Shown piece after piece: positions 42,780 to 54,689 of a stretch of DNA of 64,000 bases (the first letter of the stretch is position 1; the number at the start of each line of letters is the position of its first letter). Made by a program: the position numbers and the translations under genes. Where the stretch lies: the NCBI GenBank assembly GCA_963565915.1, contig OY751487.1:3534001-3598000 (forward strand), given 5' to 3'. The DNA is from Entoloma clypeatum (Eukaryota > Basidiomycota > Agaricomycetes > Agaricales > Entolomataceae). The notes beneath the pieces were generated by a model that saw nothing but the letters and a program-made list of their open reading frames with translations, was not told the origin of the DNA and made no database searches.

Positions 42780-43313
42780 ATGGCACATACTTGCTGAGTA
42801 AGCACCTGTGAGGACTTGCAGGACACAAGAGGCGGGTGACAAGAGGAACACACATGTGAACAAGAGCTGAGCAACATCCAGGGGAGTCATGTCAGGCTGG
42901 ACACAAGGGGCAGGGGTATAACTGAGTTGCACAGGTGACAAGAGAGACAACACCTGGGCAAGGGACATGCAGTTTTTTGTGTAGCTGCTGAAAGTTGAAT
43001 TATGTGAAAATGTCTCAAATATTGTGCTATGCTGAAAATGTATGAATATTCTTGAATGAAAAAAAAAACACCACTTTCTTTGTGCAAAGTGTGTCAACCT
43101 ATACAAAAATATTGAGTACTACACAACACTATGAGCAACTATGAGACTACAATGCTATGGTGCTACCATGTTTCTATACTACAACATTATGGTACTATGA
43201 TGTTACAATGCTACTGTGCTTTGGTGCTACATTGCTATGCCTGCAGTGAGGTTACTACATAGTGTTATGACTGCTATGGATGTGAGTGTGTTTGCTATGA
43301 TTTGCTACCAGTT
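42780..43313. repeat. Non-coding, simple-sequence region
   Basis: 43120-43310 is a degenerate run of ctatg/gctac/actac words. The rest shows no recognisable feature. Confidence 0.5.
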
Positions 43314-43808
43314 GTAAGGGCAACCTTACGATCCAACAACTTCAAAGTGCTCCAAAGCGACTCCAATGTCGGACGACTTGCAAGGGAAATCCAAAGTTAA
43401 ATTAGACTCTACAAAGTACAATACAAGGCGTACCTTGCAAGGAAAATCCAAAGAGAAAGTTCTGAGGATTTTCTTGCAAGCTAGACAGCTATATAGATGA
43501 CGAGAATTGGAAATGAGAAGAGAAATGTTGAAATATGACAAAGATCAGGAGTAGGGATGGGAACGGAATATGTAAATCGGAAGCATGCATGTGGTGGTAT
43601 AAATCATCGCTCCGATGTGCACTCTGATGCAGAGTACAGTTGGAGGTCGTTGGAGGTCGGAGGTGTTGAAAGAGAGATGGAAAAGAAAGGAAACATAAAG
43701 TATAGTAATATAAATAATAGACGTACCACAGTGGTCGGAGGGTCGGAAGACCAGTCGGAGGCGTCGGAGAAGAGTCCAGACTAAGGAAATTGGATGGTTG
43801 CCCTTACA
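43314..43808 (-). repeat. Gypsy-A3 3' LTR (495 bp)
   Basis: TGTAAGGGCAACC ... GGTTGCCCTTACA, followed by a C-run (reverse of the polypurine tract) at 43809-43828. Confidence 0.87.
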
Positions 43809-46231
43809 TTACCCCCCCCCCCCCCCCTCTAAGGTGCGGTGTCTTGACACATGAGGCAGAAGGTACAGGATTCGAAGGCAGTCACAGCAATTCGACGCAG
43901 AGCCCCCGGGTGTCGGTGGTAAAATTCCCAGACCAGGCGCGGAGCATGAACATCCTCCTCCATCTCCCATGAGTTTTCCTCATAGCCGTACCCCTTTCAC
44001 TTGACTAGGAACTGCAGCTTGCCTTGTTGAAGCCGACTGTCCAAAATTGATTCGACTTCATATTCCATTTCTTCTCCGACTGCTGTTGGAGGCAGAGGGA
44101 TTTGGACATCTCCTCGGAAGGGGTCTTCTGGAGCCAGCAACAATTTTACAATGTGGAATACAGGGTGAACACAAGACATGGAAGGTGGGTGTTTAAGTTC
44201 ATATGCATGTGATCTGATGGGTCAGACAACTGGAAATGGGCCTACATATTTATGAGCCAGCTTTTTGGTTGGTTGGGTGGTTTTGAGGTCGGAGGAATCC
44301 AGAAAGACTTTGTCGCCTGGTTGGAAGGTTGGAGTAGATGTCCAACACTGGTTGTAGTACCACGCCATGTTGTTCTTGGCCTTTCCCAAAGCTGCTCATG
44401 CTTCCTCCAATGCAGACTTCATCTGCTTGCTGAAATCCTCAATAGCCTCAATCTCTGATGGTCTCTGTCGGGGCTCAAAGCCCATGCACAGGTGACAGCC
44501 AGTGTCAACGTAGAAGGGGGTTTGGCATGTGGATGCATGGATATGGTTATTGTATGAGAACTCTGCCATCGGAAGCCATTCATCCCAGTCGTCCTGCCGC
44601 TCGTTCACAAACAGCCAGAGGTATTGTTCCAATCCTTGGTTCACATATTCCGTTTGTCCATCTGACTGCGGATGATAGGCCGTCGAGGCAGCAATCTTGA
44701 TACCTAGCAGCCTGTACAATTCCTGCATGAACTTGGCAACAAACTGTAGTCCGTGATTGGAGATGATGGCCTCCGGGAGTCCATGAAGTTTCCAGACATG
44801 TTGAACATAGAACTTTGCAGATCTGAGAGTAGAGAGAGCAGAGTGTGTCGGAATGAAGTGTCCACGTTTTCCGACCGAGTCTACCACTACCATGATAGTG
44901 TCATACCCATGGGCTTCTGGTAGTTCAGTAATGAAATCAACACTGGTCACCTGCCACCGTTCCAATGGAACTGGGAGTGGGTGGAGTTCACCAGAGGGTG
45001 CAGAGTGTCGGACCTTCATGCGGAGGCATGGGTCGCAAGTTTTGCAGTCCTGACCGATTAGACGTGCCATATGGGGCCACCAATAAGTGTGTGATACCAG
45101 CTCCAGAGTTTTCCATCGTCCTGGGTGTCTGACTACCGGATTGTCATGGTGCTGTGTGATAATTTGCTGTTGAAGCTGTGGACTATTGGGCACATAAATG
45201 TGATCTCAAAAGGACAGTAAACCCTCTGACCGTTGCCATTCCGCTCTGTGAACGGAGGTAGCTCCAACCATTGGAAGGGACTTGATTATCTCCACCACAC
45301 TGTCCTCCAGAAGGCCATCTCGGATGCCCTGTCAGACCTGTTGGAGGACGTCGCACTCCTCACTTTGAGTGGCTACCCCTTGAGTGGCCCGGATTGTGAA
45401 CATCTCCGGTCAGAGGAGGACAATGTTCTCATTGTCCTGTGAGCCATCTCTGTGATCTGCCCGATGCGACAGTGTGTTGGACTTCCCCATCAACTTGCCT
45501 GGACAATGGTGCATCTTGAAATCAAAGTGCGCTAGGTATAGAGACCACCATGTCTGTCGCCAATTGAGCTTCTGGGCAGTCATGAAGTATTCGAGGTTTT
45601 TGTGATCAGTCCAAATTTCCACCATCTTCTCCACTCCTTCCAGAAAGTGTCTCCATTTCTCCAGCACACGGATTATAGCCAGCATTTCCTTGTCATGAAT
45701 TTCGTAGTTGTGTTCCACTGGGCTAAGGCTTTTGGAATAAAATGCGACAGGGTGCCACTTACTGTCCTCCAACGGTTGAGACAGTACCGCTCCAGTCGCA
45801 AAGTCGGAGCTATCCGCTTCGACTTGCCACTCCTTGCTGTGGTTGGGGAGGACAAGTATTGGAGCGGAGGTGATCCTCCACTTCAGATCTCCAAAGGCCC
45901 CCACTTCCTTGTCATCCCAGGACCATACACAGCCCTTGGTTGTGAGTCGGAACAGCGGACATGCAATGTCAGAGAATCCTTGGATGAAATGCCGATAGAA
46001 GTTAGTGAATCCTAGAAAGGACTGTACCTCCCACATGTTAGTTGGAGTTGGCCACTCCGACACTCTGGCTACTTTGACGGGGTCCATTTCAACATGTCCT
46101 TTCCCGATAATAAGGCCAAGGTATTCAATCTGTGTCTGTTCAAATTCACACTTCTCCGGTTTGAGATACAATCCGTGTTGTCGGAGGCGGTCTAATACTA
46201 TGTGTGTCGTCATAGTCTGAAAGGTTGAAGG
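43809..46231 (-). pseudogene. Gypsy-A3 pol remnant (RT fragment, RNase H, integrase, chromodomain)
   Basis: Diverged relative of Gypsy-A1/A2 with many stops. RT: only PSTFQTM remains near 46210-46230, joined directly to THIVLDRLRQHGLYLKPEKC. Compared with A1 about 130 nt are deleted, including the catalytic YLDD. RNase H: VEADSSDFATGAVLSQ, TDHKNLEYF. Integrase: VRHPGRWKTLEL, CDPCLRMK, SVDFITELPEAHGYD, ISNHGLQF, TAYHPQSDGQTEYVNQ. Chromodomain near 43990-44110. Gag, protease and 5' LTR are absent; the Gypsy-E LTR begins at 46232. Confidence 0.85.
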
Positions 46232-46628
46232 TGTAAGGCTGCCTGAACGATTGACACCTATTTGGACTAAACCTTAATTGCTCCATATATATATCGCAAT
46301 CAACACATCACCTAGGTATCTTTTTATCTCTCTCTTCTCTTGTTGATAGCTATCTCAACAATACGACATGTTTAGACTGTTCCTCCTAGTGATGGACAGG
46401 GGTAACCCATGGGTAAAAAATCCGTACCCGTACCCCTACCCTTGAAAAACCGTACCCCCTCGTCAAGGGTAAGGAAAACCCTCACCTATGGGTGAGGGCT
46501 TTCGAGGGTATGCGGGGGTATGGAATACCCGTGGGACAGCACACAAGGGTAGACACCCTTGGTGCTACGCAGCCTGTCTGCACGCCGTGCGCCATCGCGG
46601 ACCTTGTGGGGATGCACATGTGACCCTC

Positions 46629-47070
46629 TGTAAGGGCAACCACTTTCACTTTTTACTTTACCTTTCCTTTCTTCCTTTCCTTTCTATTCCACCATCTCTG
46701 ACGTCCTCCGATCGTATCCGCTGTCTCCGCTGTCTCCGACATCTTATCTGCCTCTCCGCATCCGATGACTCCGCCCCCATCCACTACTCCGCACGTTGGA
46801 TCGCAGGTACTATCATTCATCTTGTTTCCATTCATCCTTCATCGCTACTCCTGATCATTGCTCATCATTCATGCGTCTCATTTTATCTCTTATTTCATAT
46901 CTCATTTTACTATTTATCTTGCTAGCTTGCAGGGGAATCCTTAGAACTTTCTCTTCGGATCTCCCTTGCAAGGTGTGTGTTGTCTTACTTATCAGACTGC
47001 TCAATCTAAACTTCGGATCTCCCTTGCAAGTATCTGAGTTTGAGTCTTGGATCGTAAGGTCGCCCTTACA
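46629..47070 (+). repeat. Gypsy-A2 5' LTR
   Basis: TGTAAGGGCAACC ... GTCGCCCTTACA. TATA-like tatttat at 46911. R-start complement AGAACTTTCT at 46943-46952. More similar to the Gypsy-A1 LTRs than to its own 3' LTR. Confidence 0.92.
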
Positions 47071-47072
47071 GT

Positions 47073-47082
47073 AGAAAGTTCT
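47073..47082 (+). promoter_or_regulatory. Gypsy-A2 self-priming primer binding site
   Basis: AGAAAGTTCT, 2 nt after the LTR, complementary to AGAACTTTCT at 46943-46952, which lies 32 nt after tatttat. Confidence 0.75.
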
Positions 47083-47199
47083 CTTCTAATTGGACCAGGT
47101 CCGATTGCATCGTTGTCACGATTCCGCACTTCGGAGCAGCTTCATCCGCGTCCGACTCCAATACATCTCACACCCCTTCCAGTTCTTCTAACTACCTCT

Positions 47200-48135
47200 C
47201 TGTCGGACTTCGATGGATCGCGCGCAAATGGCTGGACCTTTCTAAACTCCTGTGAATTGTTTATGGGGCTGGCTCCGGAACAGTTCGCAGACGACCATGC
47301 TAAAATTTATTGGGCTTTATCTTTCATGAAGAGTGGACGTGCAGCATGCTTTGCGGATCACATTATCTGACAGGAGCGGAGGACCGGTGCTCCGCCTTAT
47401 CGGACTTGGGTGGACTTCCGTGCAGTCTTTACAGCGGAGTTCACTCTGAAGAATGAGGAACAGGATGCGAGACTGATCCTCAAAGGAGAATCCTATTATC
47501 AAGGTCAACGGGATGTCGAGACCTATATTGACGAGTTCAAAGACTACATTGACAAAGCGGGCTATCAGGAGGATACCAACATCGTACTCAAATTCCGCCA
47601 TGGTCTCCGTTCCGACATTCAGAACGAGATTGCCACCCTGACCCACGGACGACCTGCAGATGACAACCCCGATGAGTGGTACTCTGCAGCACGAGTCAAT
47701 GACGACAATAGGATTGCCAACAAAGCCTTCAAAGCCACTGCTCCGACCCATACCTCCGCCTTCCACAATGTTGTCGGACCAAGAGTACCTGGCACCTCAG
47801 TATTCCCTCACCCCTACATTCCATTCACTCCGCGCACAGCTCCACTCACATCCGCATCCGCTCCGCTGACAAGGGACCCCAATGCAATGGACATTGATAC
47901 TTCATGCATCAAAGGCAAGAATGCCAATGCATGCTTCAGATATAACAAAACGGGTCACTTTAGTTGTGAATGCCCCCTTGGCTTCGATGTTCACTTCATG
48001 ACAATGGAGGAGCAGGACGAGTTTGTTATGGAACAACTCGTGGTCAAGGACGCAGCGGAAGGCAACTCCGTTCCGCCCACGGAGTCTGCGGAGTCGGAGG
48101 GAGGACAGGAGGATTTTCCTCCCCACAGCGAGTGA
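47200..48135 (+). pseudogene. Gypsy-A2 gag, start codon region deleted
   Basis: About 240 bp present in A1 (helical N-terminus with the ATG and the Ala-Pro stretch) are missing between acctctc and tgtcggac near 47205. The remaining frame gives the capsid region and the same defective knuckle CFRYNKTGHFSCEC as A1. TGA near 47370 replaces CGA (A1 continues ADRIIRQERR). The gag end overlaps the pol frame (47970-48135), which lies in the -1 phase. Confidence 0.82.
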
Positions 48136-51100
48136 ACAGTGTGCCCTCGTTGTCTGCTAAAAATCGTTATGCTGCCTTATTTATGGAACAATATGATCCT
48201 ATACCCTCCATCTCTAAGCCTGCAAACGATCCTATAGTCGCACCCAACTCCGCAAATCCCATCCGCCTTCGCCTCTCTAAATGGGAGCGTCGACTTCCAA
48301 AACAATATGTCCTCGCCTCCGCTCACTCCGACAATTCTATTGAACTAGACATAGTTCTTGAAACTACCGACACCAAAGACACACTATCACAAAAGGCCTT
48401 ACTCAACAGCGGTGCAACAGGGTCGTTTATTGAACGCACTCTGGTCGAGAAACATTGACTCTCTACTCGAAAACTACAACGCGCAATTCCGGTATACAAC
48501 ATCGACGGAACTCCAAACGAGGCCGGAGCAATAACGGAGGTGTTGGATGTAGTGCTCCGCTATCGGGATCACTCGGAACGGACCCAGCTTGCAGTCACAA
48601 GTTTGGGAAAACAAGAAATTGTGCTAGGCTTCACTTGGCTCAAAGAACACAACCCCGAGGTAGATTGGACATCAGGGGAAGTGAAGATGAGCCGGTGTCC
48701 TGCATGATGCCAGACATGCCACCAAGAGGCAGCCCAAGAGCGGAAGGAGCGGAAGTTTGAACAAGTCCGCATCCAAGCCTGTCGGGTGGGTTCCACTCCG
48801 ACGTCCGGTCTAGAGGAGGAGGCTCCACGCGGCCCATGGGTGGAGGATGTCACAGAAGAAGAAGAAGCGGAGGAGTTAGCGGAAGACAATGAGGAAGAGG
48901 ATGAGTTTGAGGAGGGAGACCGCCTTTTTGTCGGAACAGTACCCGCAGAGGCGGAGTTCATCCGCGCTTCATCCAATATCTCACAACGTCTATTGGAGGC
49001 CTTCCTCAGTAACCAAAAACCTAAATCTTTCCGCAACTCTGTACCAGACCACTTGTTTGACTTCGAAGATGTATTCTCAAAGACCTCTTTTGACACCTTA
49101 CCGGAAGAGCGGACTTGGGACCACGCCATTGAACTTGTTCCGGATGCCTCTCCGGCGGGGTGTAAGGTATATCCGCTTGCTCCAAACGAACAGAAGGAAC
49201 TCAACGCGTTTTTGGAGGAAAACCTTGCAACTGGTCGGATCCGCCCTTCCAAGTCTCCGATGGCATCTCCGGTATTCTACATCAAGAAGAAGGATGGCTT
49301 GCTTCGTCTTGTACAAGACTACCGATCACTCAATTCCAAAACTATCAAAAACAAGTATCCGCTTCCGCTCATATCCGAACTGATCAATAAACTTCAACGC
49401 GCTCAATACTTCACCAAGCTCGACATCCGCTGGGGCTACAACAATGTGCGGATAAAACCCGGAGACGAGTGGAAGGCCGCTTTTCGGACCAATCACGGAC
49501 TCTATGAACCATTGGTGATGTTCTTCGGCCTCACTAATAGTCCATCCACATTCCAGACTATGATGAATGAGATCTTTCAGGACCTTATCACTGAAGGTGT
49601 AGTCTGTGTTTACCTCGACGATATACTCATCTTCACGGAGACCCTTGCGGAGCATCGGAGAGTCACACGGATCGTACTGGAACGACTTTGCAAACACAAA
49701 CTCTATCTAAAACCAGAGAAATGCGAGTTTGAACAAATGCGCATTGAATACCTAGGCCTTATTATTGAACAAGGACACATAGAGATGGATCCGGTGAAGG
49801 TAGCGGGGGTCGCGGAGTGGCCTGCTCCGACAAACGTCTGAGAAGTACAGTTCTTTCTGGGATTCACTAACTTCTATCGCCGTTTTATTGAAGGGTTTTC
49901 GGACATCGCGCGCCCTCTTTTTGAGCTCACAAAGAAAGGGCACCTCTGGTCTTGGAGGGAGGGAGAAGTGTCCGCATTTGGGGAGTTGAAGCGGAGGATT
50001 ACATCCGTTCCGATCCTGGTCTTAGCTGATCATGGAAAGGAGTGGCAGATAGAAGCAGATAGCTCGGACTTTGCAACCGGAGCAGTACTGTCCCAACCAA
50101 CAGAGGACGGTGAGTGGCACCCTGTCGCATTCTATTCCAAAAGCCTAAGTCCGGTGGAATGCAACTACGAGATCTACGACAAGGAGATGTTGGCGGTGGT
50201 CCGCGCATTGGAGGAGTGGAGGCACTTCCTTGAAGGAGCGGAGAAGACAGTGGAGATTTGGACGGACCACAAAAATCTTGAGTATTTCATGACAGCTCAA
50301 AAACTAAATCGACGACAGGCTAGATGGTCCTTATACCTCGCTCGTTTCGATTTCAAAATGCACCATCGACCTGGCAAGTCAATGGGCAAGTCCGATGCTT
50401 TGTCCCGACGAGCGGACCATGGAGACGGATCACGGGACAACGAAAACATCATCCTTCTTTGACCAGAATTGTTTGCAGTGCGAGCAATGCGTGGGGTAAC
50501 TGTTCAAGGGGAAGAACACAACGTCCTCCGCCAGGTCCAACAGGGAATCCGAGAGGGGTTACTGGAGGATAGTGTGGCGGAGGTTGTCAAATCCCTTCCA
50601 ACCGTCGGAGTGGGATCCGTCCGTAGTGCGGAGTGGAGGCAAGCGGAAGGTTTGCTCTACTTCAGGAATTGTATCTATGTTCCTAACAATCCCCAACTGC
50701 ATCATTGGATTCTCACACAACACCATGACACTCTGGTGGCCAGACATCCTGGACGGTGGAAAACCTTGGAACTGGTGTCGCGCAATTACTGGTGGCCACA
50801 CATGTCTCGTTTAATAGGTCAATATTGCAAGACATGCGACCCATGCCTCCGCACCAAGGTCCGACGCACTCCACCCTCTGGAGAGCTCAATCCACTACCG
50901 GTCCCCACAGAGCAATGGCAAGTAACCAGTGTTGACTTCATTACTGAACTACCAGAAGCCCATGGCTACGATGCTATCATGGTCGTAGTGGACTCAGTAG
51001 GGAAGCGGGGACACTTCATCCCAATGCACTCCGACATCTCCGCACTCGGGACTGCACACTCCTATGTTCAAAATGTCTGGAAACTCCATGGACTACCAGA

Positions 51101-52037
51101 GGCCATTGTCTCCCACCGAGGACCACAGTTTGTCGCCAAGTTCACGCGCAAACTATACAGGCTGCTTAACATTAAGGTTGCTGCCTCGACAGCCTACCAT
51201 CCGCAGTCGGATGGACAGATGGAGCGGGTCAACCAAGGATTGGAACAATACCTTTGCCTATTCGTCAATGAACGTCAAGCCGATTGGGACGAATGGCTTC
51301 CGATGGCAGAATTTGCATACAACAACCATGTTCACACATCGACACGTCAAACTCCATTCTACATTGACACTGGCCGCCATCCACGCATGGGATTTGAACC
51401 TCGCGAGAAGCGGACGGAGATCGAGGCGGTGGCGGATTTCAGCCAGCGGATGAAGTCCGCTCTAGAGGAGGCTCGCGCAGCACTAACAAAGGCAAAAGAC
51501 GACATGGCGCAATACTACAACCAGCATCGGAGCACCACTCCGACATTCCGCCTGGGGGACAAGGTCTTTTTAGACTCATCAGACCTCAAAACCACCTGAC
51601 CCACAAAAAAACTTGCACATCGATACGTAGGCCCTTTCCCAGTGGTCCGACCTGTCGGAACACATGCCTACGAACTTTGCCTTCCCCCTTCCATGTCCCG
51701 CGTTCACCCAGTATTTCATGTCGTCAAACTTTCACTAGTTCCCGACAACCCTTTCCGACGCCAAGTCCACTCTCCTCTGCCTCTGATGGTAGTCGGAGAA
51801 GAATTGGAGTACGATGTTGAAAACCTCTTGGACAACCGACTGCATCGAGACAAGCTTCAATTCTTGGTCAAATGGAAGGGATATGGCTATGAAGAGAATT
51901 CCTGGGAAGCAGAAGACAATGTCCACGCTCTGCGCCTAGTCTGCGACTTCTACCAACATCATCCGGGAGCTCCACGTCAGATCTCTGCTGTGATATTCGA
52001 CTCGTTTCGCCTGACACATCGAGACACCATGCCTTGA
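47970..52037 (+). pseudogene. Gypsy-A2 pol (PR-RT-RH-IN-chromodomain), five TGA codons
   Basis: One frame throughout. Protease LLNSGATGSF (Asp to Asn) near 48405. RT with VCVYLDD near 49610. RNase H 49968-50462. Integrase 50469-51599 with SHRGPQF. Chromodomain 51780-51960. Stops at 48456-48458, 48705-48707, 49839-49841, 50460-50462 and 51597-51599, all TGA where Arg fits. The first four are shared with A1; the fifth is unique (A1 has CGA). After it the protein differs from A1 at many residues, showing the change of ancestry. Confidence 0.9.
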
Positions 52038-52048
52038 AGGGGGGGTGA

Positions 52049-52484
52049 TGTAAGGGCAACCACTTTCACTTTTCCTTTCTTTTCTATTCCACCATTCTAT
52101 TCCACCATCTCCGACATCCTCTGATGTCCTCCGATCGGATCCGCTGCCTCTGACATCTTATCCACCTCTCCACATCTGACGACTCCGCGCCCATCCGCTA
52201 CTCCACATGTTGGATTGCAGGTACTATTATTCATCTTGTTTCCATTCATCCCCCATCCCTACTCCCAATCATTGCTCATCATTCATATGTCTCATTTTAT
52301 CTCTTATTTCATATCTCATTTTACTATTTATCTTGCTAGCTTGCAGGGGAATCCTTAGAACTTTCTCTTCGGATCTCCCTTGCAAGGTGTGTGTTGTATT
52401 ACTTATCAGACTGCTCAATCTAAACATCGGATCTCCCTTGCAAGTATCTGAGTTTGAGTCTTGAATCGTAAGGTCGCCCTTACA
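52049..52484 (+). repeat. Gypsy-A2 3' LTR (divergent)
   Basis: Preceded by the tract gaaggggggggtga. Many substitutions and indels against the 5' LTR (for example a duplicated ttctattccacca), far more than between the A1 LTRs. Confidence 0.92.
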
Positions 52485-52671
52485 CCCTCCTTGCTCCTCA
52501 TGCGCGCATCGTGTCGCATTCCAGTGCTCTCGCGTACTACACCCACCCTGTTGTGGACCTCCCAGCCCACCTCCCCTTCTCTAGCCACTGCCTTCGCCTC
52601 CCGCGCCATTTGGTGGACAGGTAGGTGGTGGCAGTGGGCGAGTATGGGAGAAGGGAAATGGTGAGGGCCAT

Positions 52672-53212
52672 TAGGCAAGAGGGTGTGAGTGGGGCCGTTG
52701 GGCATGAGTCGACGCGAGTGGGGGCCGTTGGGCATGAGTGGACGCTGTTGGGCGCGAAGGGGTGTCCATTAGGCATGACAGGGGACCATTGGCATGAAGG
52801 GGGGGCTGTTGGGCATGAAGGGGGGCCGTTGGACGCAGTTGGGCATGAGTTGACACGAGTGGGTGTGAGTCAACACAAGTAGGGGCCGTTGGGCACGAGT
52901 GGACACCGTTGGGCATGAAGGGGGGCTGTTAGGCACGACGGGGAACTGTTGGGCATGAGTGGGGACTGTTGGGCATGAAGGGGGGGCCGTTGGGCATGAA
53001 GGGGGGCCGTTGGATGCTGTTGGGCATGAGTTGACACAAGTGGGCATGAGTCGATGTGAGTAGGGGCCGTTAGGCAGGACGGGGGACCGTTGGGCAAGAA
53101 GGGGGACCGTTATGCATGAGGGGGGGCCATTGGACATGAGTCGACAAGAGTGGGCATGAGTCAATGTGTGTAGGGGCCGTTGGGCGCGAAGGGGGGCCAT
53201 TGGGCATGAGTA
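52672..53212 (+). repeat. GTTGGGCATGAG minisatellite (array 2, in hAT-1)
   Basis: About 20 irregular units such as gggggccgttgggcatgaag and gttgggcatgagtggac. Reading frames on the reverse strand (AQRPP, MPNGP repeats) are by-products of the array. Confidence 0.88.
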
Positions 53213-53494
53213 GGGGGGATAAAAGTATCAACATCAATGTTTCAACTTCAACTTGTTGATTGTTGATTGTTTGGCTCAACCAAACATCATGTGACCCTCC
53301 AAACCCATCCAAATGGTGCGGGTTTTTGGAGGATAAGAAATTCTGACCCTCACCCTTACCCTCCCTTACCCTTTACCAAAACCCTGAGGGTTTTGTGTAC
53401 CCTTGTCCATCACTAGTTCCTCTATTCTCCCTAAGTGTTGGCCAACCACTAGGTACATGGGTGGCCTTACACTTTTTTTTGAACACACCGCCGC

Positions 53495-54436
53495 ATGTTG
53501 ACATCAACGACTCCTGACCCCACACTCAGAGTCCCGCTGTTTTACTCCGTGTCTATGGATACCGCCCTGGGCATATTGCCCAACCTGTTTCCAAAAACAC
53601 GCAACCACACAAGGCAAATGCCATTACGAACCGTTGACACTCCTCTCCCGCCATCACAATCTTTTTCATTGTCCCCGCTCATGGATTTATCGGACAACGA
53701 CGACCTCCCATCCATAGCATCGTCTATTGAAGACACCTTAAACTCAGATATCAACAAACACAAGAACAATGTTTCTCCAGCCACACATACAATGACCCTC
53801 TGCCCTGCCATCACACATTCAGTCAGAGATATCACTCCTACGTCCACCCCAAAGACACCAATTGACACATATATCACCGCCCTCCTCACACCACTCCCCC
53901 CTTCACCTAATTCACAAAAGACACCACGCCCACCCTCCCCTTCATCCTCGTCATCATCATTCTCATCAGACAACGACCTCACCACACTCATCATGAGCTC
54001 AATGAACATGACAATACTGACTACAGGTGATACTACTGCTAGCCAACTCATACACCCCAAAGTCAAAAAAGTTCCCGTCATCACCCCTGGTGAATTAACA
54101 CCATTCTTGCTTGTCAAATTCAAATCTGCATGTGAAGAACACTTTTACAAACACAAGACTCCTGTCACAGAACAAGTAGAAGCCATTCTCTCCGCCTTCA
54201 AGGACTTACATGTCCACACCTGGATTTCCAATCACCGCTCCCATTTAATCACTCTGTCCTTCGCTGAATTCTTGAACAATCTCCGCAAAGGTTTCCTACC
54301 CGAAGGTTGGGACAAAGAGATCAGTACCAAGCTTAACAGTACATCTCTCACAGCATCCAAAGACTTCTGGTCATGGCTCAACAATCACATCTACCAGAAC
54401 CTTTCGCTTAAAGGCACAGACTACTTCAACTCTGAC
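53495..54436 (+). pseudogene. Gypsy-E gag, 5' part
   Basis: 314 codons: Ser/Pro/Thr-rich head (PPSPSSSSSSFSSDNDL near residues 147-163), then a capsid-like region (GELTPFLLVKFKSACEEHFY, VEAILSAFKDLHVHTWI, FAEFLNNLRKGFLPEGWDKE). Interrupted by hAT-2d after NSD; continues in frame at 63339. The start at 53495 lies 24 nt after the LTR; the in-frame ATG of MDTAL (53552) is an alternative. Confidence 0.7.
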
Positions 54437-54689
54437 TAGTGATTGAAAGTTCAGTTCGGTCTCATTTTTGACCCCCGAAAAGGAAGGACCGAGGACTGCA
54501 CCAGTCTCAATTTTACATAGTCACCTTGGAAAACTGGACCAGACCGGTGAGAGACCGGTCTGACCAGTCCATGTATTCAGGTCTGATGAGACTGGACCAG
54601 TTTAAACCGGTCCAGACTCGTAATATGTACTGTACTAGGCTACAAGTGTGCTACTGAACGGTGCATGCACGTATCATCTGAGTCTCACC

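Larger units (their letters stand above)
46629..52484 (+). mobile_element. Gypsy-A2, Ty3/gypsy chromovirus, 5856 bp, TSD CCCTC
   Basis: LTRs 46629-47070 (442 bp) and 52049-52484 (436 bp). CCCTC at 46624-46628 and 52485-52489. Internal 47.4-51.6 kb is almost identical to Gypsy-A1 in inverted orientation, but from about 51.6 kb to the end, 3' LTR included, it is clearly diverged. Confidence 0.94.
46387..53415 (+). mobile_element. hAT-1, non-autonomous hAT-like element holding Gypsy-A2
   Basis: Ends TAGTGATGGACAGGGGTA and (reverse of right end) TAGTGATGGACAAGGGTA. Flanks GTTCCTCC (46379-46386) and GTTCCTCT (53416-53423): 8-bp target duplication with one change. YARNG-type ends and 8-bp duplications fit the hAT superfamily. 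Without Gypsy-A2 it is about 1.2 kb: GGGTA-rich arms plus a minisatellite. No transposase. Confidence 0.82.
46232..53471 (+). repeat. Gypsy-E 5' LTR, split by hAT-1 (pieces 46232-46386 and 53424-53471)
   Basis: Rejoining the pieces across the GTTCCTC target copies gives a TG...CA unit of about 203 bp with TATA-like atatatata near 46285. No self-priming complement to the bases after the LTR (cttttttttgaac) was found, unlike Gypsy-A, B and C. Confidence 0.68.

Noticed and set aside
52671..53312. Several reverse-strand ORFs with repeated MPNGPPSCP-type units
   Set aside because: Translations of the GTTGGGC minisatellite; no start context or conserved domain.
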